13,412 nucleotides of DNA from Acidimicrobiaceae bacterium (lineage in GTDB: Bacteria > Actinomycetota > Acidimicrobiia > Acidimicrobiales > Palsa-688): the NCBI GenBank assembly GCA_027334785.1, contig DAHWQF010000040.1, positions 1 to 13,412 of the forward strand. Reading direction: 5' to 3'. A program made the translations under genes and the position numbers. Positions 6,867 through 12,274 of this stretch are shown here, piece by piece. Every line of letters starts with the position of its first letter. The stretch's first letter is position 1. The notes under the pieces are model-generated. The model ran no database searches. It had not been told where the DNA came from and was given only the letters and a program-made list of their open reading frames with translations.

Positions 6867-8546
6867 TCACTCCGAGCGGGCCCGCTTTGTTGTCACGCTC
6901 AGGCCTTTGGCTATGGCTTCGGCCACCATCCGGGCAGTCTCGGCAGGAGAGCCTCCGACTTCCAGCACTTCGGCTCCAGCCCGCTTTAGTTTGGAAAGGG
7001 CACGTTGTTCGCTTTTTTGGCGGGTGTCACTGGCCAGGGCGACGACGCGGGCGTGACGAGTTGCCGCCAGCCGTTCCAGTGCTTTTAGGCTCTCCCCCTT
7101 GAGGGCGCCGGGCTGTAGCACCACGGCGTCGTAGCCTCCCCGCCAGGGGTCGAGCTTGTCGAAGGTGCGCCAGGGCAAGAGCCCTGCCATAGCTTCTCCG
7201 CTATTACCTCTACCTCCACCGTCGCCGCCCGGCTTGCTGGGGCTGCTGTCCGATGTGCCCAGCGGCTTGGCGCCGGTGCCCGCCTCATTGGCGCCGCCAG
7301 AGGGCGGTGCGAAGCTATCGCAACTAGCCAGCGTGGCCAAGGCCGATGCCACCTCATCGGGCAGCCCGACTAGGGCCAGTTGGGGCCGTGCCCGCCAGCG
7401 GCGTGGGCGCCTGGACGCCCGGTAGGCCATCTCTTCGAACACCCCCGCCGCCCGGTCGGCAACCTGGGCCCAGGTGGGAGGCTTGCGCTTGGTCAAGGCC
7501 AGGAGGCGGGCGCGAAAGGCGTCGTCGGTGAGGGCCTTCGTGATTGCTTCCGCGATGGCGCCGGGGTCCTCGGCCTCGAAGCGTGCCTCCCGGGGGAGGA
7601 TCTCGACGAGGGAGGAGTTGTCGCCGGCGATGGTCGGTGCACCGCAGGCCATCGACTCGACCAGGGGTAGGCCGAAGCCTTCGTAGAGAGACGGGTAGAC
7701 CGAGAGCGCGGCCGACTGGTAGAGGCTCACCAGGGTTGTGTCGGGTACGAAGCCCGGTATGAGCAGGCGGCCGTCGATGCCGAGCTCCTTGGCCATGACC
7801 AGGTAGTGGTTACGCGTGAGCGGAGGTGCCTCGCCAACCACCACGAGCTGGTGAGCCTCGATCAGGTCGCGAGACAGGGACGCGTAAGCCTTGACCAGCC
7901 CGTCAACATTTTTCCTCGGGTTGAACGCCCCGAGGTAAACGATGAAGCCCTCCTCTAGGTCCTCCACTCCGGCCTTGGCCACCGCGAATGCCGCCTGGCG
8001 TGACTTGGCCGGGTGGAACGACGGGGCAGGCGCGTTACCTATCACGGTGACTCGTTCGCTCGGGATGCCGAGCACCCCGATGGCGTCCCGGCGCGCCGAC
8101 TCCGACAGCGTGAAGACGTGGTCAGCCACCCGCACGACCTCCCGGCAGCACCGCCAGCGCCGGCGCAAACCGGGGTCCTCCAGGTACCAGCCCGGGAACA
8201 GCTCGGGGATCAAGTCGTACAGAGTGACCGCAGTGAGCAAGCCGTGGGCCGCGGCCTCGCGTGGCCAAAACGTGCGGACCGGCACTTCCGGCTCGAAGGC
8301 CGACGACATGTGAAGGACCGCGGCGTCACCCCAGGGCGGTGCCGCGGTAACCCATTCGGCCAAGCCCTCCAGGCCTTCGGGCGGCTCGAGCTCGGGGTGC
8401 AGCACAATGGCCGCTACGAGGTCAGGGTGGTGGGCGACCATGGCCCGCACGAAGTCTGAGCTGTAGCGGGCGATGCCCCGACCGCGATAACTCGGGCTCT
8501 GTGCAGCCACCAGGTCGAAGATCACGCCTTGGCCCCGGCCTTCCAC
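6867..8546 (-). CDS. Glycosyltransferase family 4 (mannosyltransferase-like) with C-terminal Rossmann-like extension
   Basis: The product has 559 residues from GTG 8546. The first ~375 residues are a GT-B enzyme. Its N-terminus holds VIFDLVAAQSPSYRGRGIARY, where the RGIARY loop is typical of mannosyltransferase-like GT4 proteins. TLYDLIPELFP and FTLSESARRDA follow, then YLGAFNPRKN in the donor domain and the EX7E motif in YEGFGLPLVESMACG (E289, E297). After about residue 387 a second segment begins (PQLALVGLPDEVASALA), passes through a Gly/Ser-rich linker, and resumes as a compact alpha/beta region ending near VAEAIAKGL. This tail lacks glycosyltransferase motifs and could be a decayed second domain. 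The frame is open to 8840, but that extension is low-complexity and overlaps the divergent gene; a TATCCT box 8 nt before GTG 8546 supports the shorter form. GTG 8525 is also possible. It is probably in an operon with the GT2 gene downstream. Confidence 0.88.
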   Translation of the reverse strand: MEGRGQGVIFDLVAAQSPSYRGRGIARYSSDFVRAMVAHHPDLVAAIVLHPELEPPEGLEGLAEWVTAAPPWGDAAVLHMSSAFEPEVPVRTFWPREAAAHGLLTAVTLYDLIPELFPGWYLEDPGLRRRWRCCREVVRVADHVFTLSESARRDAIGVLGIPSERVTVIGNAPAPSFHPAKSRQAAFAVAKAGVEDLEEGFIVYLGAFNPRKNVDGLVKAYASLSRDLIEAHQLVVVGEAPPLTRNHYLVMAKELGIDGRLLIPGFVPDTTLVSLYQSAALSVYPSLYEGFGLPLVESMACGAPTIAGDNSSLVEILPREARFEAEDPGAIAEAITKALTDDAFRARLLALTKRKPPTWAQVADRAAGVFEEMAYRASRRPRRWRARPQLALVGLPDEVASALATLASCDSFAPPSGGANEAGTGAKPLGTSDSSPSKPGGDGGGRGNSGEAMAGLLPWRTFDKLDPWRGGYDAVVLQPGALKGESLKALERLAATRHARVVALASDTRQKSEQRALSKLKRAGAEVLEVGGSPAETARMVAEAIAKGLSVTTKRARSE

Positions 8547-8554
8547 AGCGGGCG

Positions 8555-8560
8555 AGGATA
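8555..8560 (-). promoter_or_regulatory. Candidate -10 box (TATCCT) before the GT4 gene
   Basis: On the minus strand TATCCT fits TANNNT and ends 8 nt before GTG 8546, which has no Shine-Dalgarno sequence. Initiation would fall within about two bases of the start codon. No convincing -35 element is present. Confidence 0.4.
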
Positions 8561-8588
8561 CCCGAGCCGGCGGGGCGGGCGTGACTGC

Positions 8589-8594
8589 TAAGTT
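8589..8594 (+). promoter_or_regulatory. Candidate -10 box (TAAGTT) before the short GT-like gene
   Basis: TAAGTT fits TANNNT and ends 6 nt before GTG 8601, again with no Shine-Dalgarno sequence. With the box at 8555-8560 on the other strand, the 54-bp gap would hold two outward-facing leaderless promoters. Confidence 0.35.
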
Positions 8595-8600
8595 CGGCTG

Positions 8601-9263
8601 GTGCCTGTGTGCGACGTGGTGGTCGTGGGGAGCTACCCGCCCCTGCCCGGCCCCGCTACCGCCGCCACCCTGGCCGCCGTCAGGCGGGCGTGGGACGAGG
8701 GCTACAGCGTGAGGGTCGTTTCGTACCGTACCGGCGCTGCCGACTTGGCTGTGCCTGTCGCCGGCGCGCTCGCCGGCCGGCGGCTGCTCCAGGTGCGCCG
8801 CCACTACGGCGGACCGCCGGCGGTGGTCCTCGTAGTTCAAAAAGGTGCCCCCTTCACCGACCTACGCGGCCCTCAGCAACTGGCCACCGCGACCGGCCTC
8901 GCAATGGCTATGCGCCAGTTCCGGCGGGCGACCCTCGTGGTCGGGGAGGACCCCGAGGTGATGGCGCCTTGTATGTGGGCTTTGACAATTGCGGCGAGCG
9001 AGTGCGTCGTGGACAGCGAAGATGCTGCTCGGCGCCTCCACGAGCGCTACAAAGTGCCTCTGGCGGCCATCTCGGTCGAGGAGACCGAGCCGTACCCGCC
9101 GCTCGCCCCGGGCATCGAGCCCTCGACGACCGGCCTCTACAGCCCGGCGGCAGCTCGTGGGGTCGCCGTCGTCCAAATGCCGGCTGCGACGCTTGCCGAG
9201 CGGGCCCGTTCGCGCGCGCAGTTCGCCCGGGCGCGCCTGCTCGGGCGCCTACGGCACGGCTAG
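8601..9263 (+). CDS. Hypothetical protein resembling the N-terminal half of a GT-B glycosyltransferase
   Basis: The product has 220 residues from GTG 8601 to TAG 9261-9263. The N-terminus (CDVVVVGSYPPLPGPATAA, then VRRAWDEGYSVRVVSYR) matches the first beta strand, glycine-rich loop and first helix of GT4 enzymes. A further strand-helix pattern continues (AVVLVVQKGAPFTD, TLVVGEDPEVM). There is no donor-binding domain and no EX7E motif. The protein ends in a basic helix rich in Arg and Ala (about 195-220) that could contact membrane or a partner. No signal peptide or membrane segment is visible. It is transcribed away from the GT4/GT2 pair, with 54 bp between starts. It may be a stand-alone acceptor-binding half, a regulator derived from a glycosyltransferase, or a truncated gene; the sequence does not decide. 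GTG 8607 is an alternative start two codons in. Confidence 0.75.
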   Translation: MPVCDVVVVGSYPPLPGPATAATLAAVRRAWDEGYSVRVVSYRTGAADLAVPVAGALAGRRLLQVRRHYGGPPAVVLVVQKGAPFTDLRGPQQLATATGLAMAMRQFRRATLVVGEDPEVMAPCMWALTIAASECVVDSEDAARRLHERYKVPLAAISVEETEPYPPLAPGIEPSTTGLYSPAAARGVAVVQMPAATLAERARSRAQFARARLLGRLRHG

Positions 9264-9425
9264 CGCGGCGACAGCACCAGCAGGGCTTGCATGCCCCTGT
9301 CCGCTGCCGGGGCTTTGTGGGAGTGCTTTGCCGTGCCGGGGTTCAGCAAGCAAACTGGCTGCCAGCACACGGTCTCGCCTCGGCGCCCACAGGCTGGGGG
9401 GACGGGGAGTGCGGTACCGGATGTG

Positions 9426-9432
9426 GGAGAGG
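9426..9432 (+). promoter_or_regulatory. Ribosome binding site fixing the TTG start of the S8 protease
   Basis: GGAGAGG lies 7 nt before TTG 9440, and an in-frame TAA (9437-9439) directly precedes that codon. TTG 9440 is therefore the earliest and best start. Confidence 0.7.
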
Positions 9433-9439
9433 TGGTTAA

Positions 9440-11638
9440 TTGCTGCCGAGCGCGCTGAGACGGAGGGCTGTTGGCGCGTTGGTGGCGGGGGCGGCCGGGT
9501 CAGGTGCGATCGGGTTGTCCCTGCTGTTCGCCGCACCGGCACCAGCCGGAGCGACCTCGTTCAGTGTGGCCACCGAGCAGCTCGTGGTCCAACTCGACGC
9601 GTCTGCTGAGGCCAACCCCGCCTCCGTCCTCGCCGGCCTCCCCGGCGATCCTCCGCAGCTCTTGCCTGGTCGGCGCTGGGCCACACGGCTCCCACTGCTC
9701 GAGGCAGCGGCGGTTGCCACCGAGCTTCCGTCCAGGCACGGCGTGAACTACGTTTCGCCGGTCACCCCCGTGCAACTCGCAGTGGCTCCAACCGGCGCGG
9801 GCGCGGCAGGTACCAACGGGTGGCTGGGCCACCTGGTGGCCAGGTCGGCCGAGGGCCATAACGGGCCGGTCGGCGTCGGCGTGGTCCCTAACAACCCCTG
9901 CTACAACGCCAGTTGCGGGCCGTCCAAGCCCGTTGTGGTCGAGGATCCTCCCCTCGGGGCAGGCATGACCATCGTCCACCCCAACGGCCAAACGGATTTC
10001 TGGGCGATCGGCGCACCACAGGCCTGGGCGGTGACCAAGGGCAGCAGCCGTATCAAGGTGGCCGTCCTCGACACCGGTGTCGACCCGACCCAGGTGCAGC
10101 TCCGCCACAAAGTCATCGTGGGCCCGGACGTCTGTGCCCGCGACCGACCCCTTTGCAAGGACCCCTACGACGCCAACGGGCACGGCACCTTTGTGAGCGG
10201 CCTCATTGCCGCCGCCACCAACGACGGCATCGGGATTGCCGGCCTCGGATGGAACACGAAGGTAATCGACATCAAGGTCCTCGATGACTCCGGTAACGGC
10301 AACACTATGGACGAGGCGACAGGCATCTACGACGCCGTCAGTATGGGGGCGAGGGTGATCAACCTGTCCTCCACCAATGCCCCCTGCAACGTCAACCCGA
10401 CGGCGTGTGGCCCCAACGAGGACCAGCAGGCCGCGGTCGAGTACGCCATCGCCCACGGGGTCGTAGTAGTGGCGGCGGCAGGCAACTACGACTCCGCCAG
10501 CCCGGTTTACCCCGCCGATTACCCGGGCGTCTTGTCGGTGGCGGCCAGTACCGACCAGGGGGTCGTGGACCCCGTGAACGGCGGCCCATACCTCGACTTC
10601 TCCGACTACGGCGGCGATGCCAACATCGCTGCTCCGGGCATAAACGTGCTGTCGACCTGGTACGACGGCAACTATGCGGTGGAAAGCGGCACGTCCTTCG
10701 CCGCCCCTCATGTTGCCGCGGCCGCGGCCTTAGTAATGGCGGCTGACCCCACCCTCACCGGCCCACAGGTGGCTACCTTGCTCCTCGGCACGGCCACGCC
10801 CCTGGCACCGGGCGGTTCCACCATCGCCGGCGGGTTCCTCGACGTCGGCGCCGCCGTGCAAGCCGCCAAGGCCCGCGACGTTCCCCGAGCGCTCAACGGG
10901 TACCAGTTGGTAGCCAGCAACGGCGCCGTCTACAGCGCCGGGATGGCTGCACCGGAGGGGTCACCCAAGGTCCACCACCTCGCTGCACCGGTAGTGGCGG
11001 CAGTGGAGGCGCCCGACGGGCTCGGGTACTGGCTGGCCGCCGCTGACGGGGGTGTTTTCGCCCTCGGCCGCGGAGCACGCTATTTCGGCGGTAAAGCCGG
11101 CTCCCGGCTCCCGGCTCCGGTCGCAGGGATGGCGGCCACCCCCGACGGGCGCGGGTACTGGCTGGTCACGACCGCGGGCCAAGTTTTTGCCTTCGGCGAC
11201 GCCCGGGCTTACGGGTCGGAGGCCCGGCCCGGTGCCCGCGTCGCAGGGATGGCGGCCACCCCCGACGGGCGCGGGTACTGGCTGGTCACGACCGCGGGCC
11301 AGGTGTTGGCCTTCGGTGATGCCCACAATTTCGGCTCTGCCAGCGCCCTGCACCTAGCTCAGCCGGTAGTTGCCGTGGTCGGCACGCTTGACGGCCGGGG
11401 CTACTGGCTCGTCGGCAGGGACGGTGGCGTCTTTGCCTTCGGCGACGCCCGCTACTTCGGTGGAGCGGCGAAGTTGAAGCCCGGGCAAGCTGTAGTAGGC
11501 ATGGCTCTGGCACCGGGGGGCCGGGGTTATTGGCTGGCCGGCGCCAAGGGTGAGGTGTGGGCGTTTGGCTCGGCCGCCTCGGGCCTCAGTGCAGACGCTG
11601 GCGCGCCTTCGAGCCCGATCGTGGCTATAGCTTCCTGA
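9440..11638 (+). CDS. Secreted subtilisin-family (S8) serine protease with six-repeat GYW propeller-like C-terminus
   Basis: The product has 732 residues from TTG 9440. Residues 1-38 form a signal peptide (LRRR, a hydrophobic core, cleavage after APAGA). Residues about 40-115 look like an inhibitor-type propeptide (EQLVVQLD, then HGVNYVSP). The peptidase S8 domain spans about 195-478. It has catalytic D211 in VAVLDTGVD, H248 in NGHGTFVSG, oxyanion N349 in AAAGNYDS and S419 in SGTSFAAPHVA, so it should be active. Three close Cys pairs (PCYNASC, VCARDRPLC, PCNVNPTAC) suggest disulfides, fitting an exported enzyme. Residues 487-732 carry six repeats of about 40 residues beginning GYW/GYQ, with DGGVFAFGDARYFGG-type cores and a final PIVAIAS. 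This is the same module that ends the first gene of the window. It may help the protease bind the cell surface or a partner; that is inference. There is no sorting signal or membrane anchor. The stop lies inside a short tandem-repeat array. Confidence 0.93.
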   Translation: MLPSALRRRAVGALVAGAAGSGAIGLSLLFAAPAPAGATSFSVATEQLVVQLDASAEANPASVLAGLPGDPPQLLPGRRWATRLPLLEAAAVATELPSRHGVNYVSPVTPVQLAVAPTGAGAAGTNGWLGHLVARSAEGHNGPVGVGVVPNNPCYNASCGPSKPVVVEDPPLGAGMTIVHPNGQTDFWAIGAPQAWAVTKGSSRIKVAVLDTGVDPTQVQLRHKVIVGPDVCARDRPLCKDPYDANGHGTFVSGLIAAATNDGIGIAGLGWNTKVIDIKVLDDSGNGNTMDEATGIYDAVSMGARVINLSSTNAPCNVNPTACGPNEDQQAAVEYAIAHGVVVVAAAGNYDSASPVYPADYPGVLSVAASTDQGVVDPVNGGPYLDFSDYGGDANIAAPGINVLSTWYDGNYAVESGTSFAAPHVAAAAALVMAADPTLTGPQVATLLLGTATPLAPGGSTIAGGFLDVGAAVQAAKARDVPRALNGYQLVASNGAVYSAGMAAPEGSPKVHHLAAPVVAAVEAPDGLGYWLAAADGGVFALGRGARYFGGKAGSRLPAPVAGMAATPDGRGYWLVTTAGQVFAFGDARAYGSEARPGARVAGMAATPDGRGYWLVTTAGQVLAFGDAHNFGSASALHLAQPVVAVVGTLDGRGYWLVGRDGGVFAFGDARYFGGAAKLKPGQAVVGMALAPGGRGYWLAGAKGEVWAFGSAASGLSADAGAPSSPIVAIAS
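11120..11301 (+). repeat. 120-nt tandem repeat with a 62-bp identical segment inside the protease propeller region
   Basis: Positions 11120-11181 and 11240-11301 are identical, 120 nt apart, in phase with the reading frame. They encode the end of one GYW repeat and the start of the next (VAGMAATPDGR, GYWLVTTAGQV). The other four repeats of the domain match only at protein level, so this pair is a recent duplication or gene-conversion product. Confidence 0.9.
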
Positions 11639-11706
11639 GGGCGCTTCCTGAGGGAGCTTCCGGAGAGAGCTTTCCGGAGAGAGCTTCCGGAGAAAGCTTC
11701 GTGAGA
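11630..11706. repeat. 13-bp tandem repeat array overlapping the protease stop codon
   Basis: Degenerate units of GCTTCCKGAGRGA start at 11630, 11643, 11656, 11669, 11683 and 11696. They are mostly 13 bp, with one 14-bp and one 11-bp unit. The first unit contains the last Ser codon and the TGA stop (11636-11638). The later units centre on the palindrome TCCGGA. Confidence 0.8.
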
Positions 11707-11723
11707 GCTACCGCTTCTTGAGC

Positions 11724-11753
11724 CCCGCCGGCGCCTCGCCCGCCGGCGCCTCG
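11724..11753. repeat. Perfect 15-bp tandem duplication, possibly a terminator stem
   Basis: CCCGCCGGCGCCTCG occurs twice with no spacer. The internal CGCCGGCG (11726-11733 and 11741-11748) is self-complementary, so the copies can pair as an 8-bp stem around a 7-base loop. CCTCGTTTCTCG follows. This could end transcription of the protease gene, but the T-run is poor. Confidence 0.6.
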
Positions 11754-11754
11754 T

Positions 11755-11789
11755 TTCTCGGTGCGATCCTGCCTTCTCGGTGCGATCCT
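11755..11789. repeat. 16-bp direct repeat with 3-bp spacer
   Basis: TTCTCGGTGCGATCCT occurs at 11755-11770 and 11774-11789. It lies just past the 15-bp duplication, making three unrelated tandem repeats in 160 bp. No protein-coding signal overlaps it. Confidence 0.75.
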
Positions 11790-11846
11790 CGGCGTTATTG
11801 CAGCGCATAGCGCACCGAGTCCGCGAATTCGCGCCCAGAAAGCGGG

Positions 11847-12000
11847 TTAGTGCCTTTCCTCTCGCCACGGCATGTGGTAATTGAGTAGGCATCGGCACTA
11901 ATTGTGGGCTACCGGCCATTGAAGGTGCCGGATTGGCTTAATTAGGGCGCGAGCCGTGCCGAGAACATACGCGAGGAAGCGTGTATGAGGCCGACCTCAT
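11847..12000 (+). promoter_or_regulatory. Candidate structured 5' leader of the SpoIID-domain gene
   Basis: Several inverted repeats fall in order before the start. TTAGTGCC (11847-11854) pairs with GGCACTAA (11894-11901) and encloses CCAC/GTGG (11865-11877). CCGGC pairs with GCCGG (11912-11931). GGCT pairs with AGCC (11935-11955). CATACGC pairs with GCGTGTATG, with a one-base bulge (11966-11987). ATGAGG-CCGA-CCTCAT (11985-12000) ends directly at the ribosome site GGAGAG (12001-12006). The last two stems share 11985-11987, so they compete. The stretch is AT-richer than its neighbours and contains no credible ORF. It does not show the conserved cores of the c-di-AMP (ydaO) riboswitch often found before actinobacterial wall-hydrolase genes. 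An RNA leader, a promoter with operators, or both are possible. Confidence 0.35.
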
Positions 12001-12274
12001 GGAGAGCGGTTGTTGCGAAAAGTCAGGCAGGGATCATTTTGCTCACGGAAACCGGGTGCTCGCCAGGCACTTGGCGCGGCGGTCGTACTCCTTTCTTTTG
12101 CCGGCACCCAGGTGGCTCTAAGCGCTCCGTCTGCCCGGGGCGAGGTCGTCGTCGCCCGGACCTCCCGTCACAATGCGACGGCGCCGACCTCTCAGCGGAG
12201 GGTAACCGGCCACCAGGCAATCAGCAGGGCGGCTGCCTGGCGGGCCGGGGAGGTCGCGATATCTGGGTTCGGAG

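Noticed and set aside
8547..8840. N-terminal extension of the minus-strand GT4 to ATG 8840
   Set aside because: The added ~98 residues are His/Gly/Arg-rich without homology to the GT4 N-terminus and would overlap the divergent gene by 240 bp. The GT-B fold begins just after GTG 8546.
9281..9299. Terminator hairpin after the short GT-like gene
   Set aside because: CAGGGC/GCCCCTG pairs only with a bulge and has no T-run; similar short GC stems are common in this sequence.
9500..10711. 403-residue open frame on the minus strand
   Set aside because: It is antisense to the S8 protease, which has a full catalytic triad. The long frame results from GC-rich codon bias.
11847..12006. Known c-di-AMP (ydaO) or c-di-GMP riboswitch
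   Set aside because: I could not find the conserved core sequences of either class; only unclassified inverted repeats are present.
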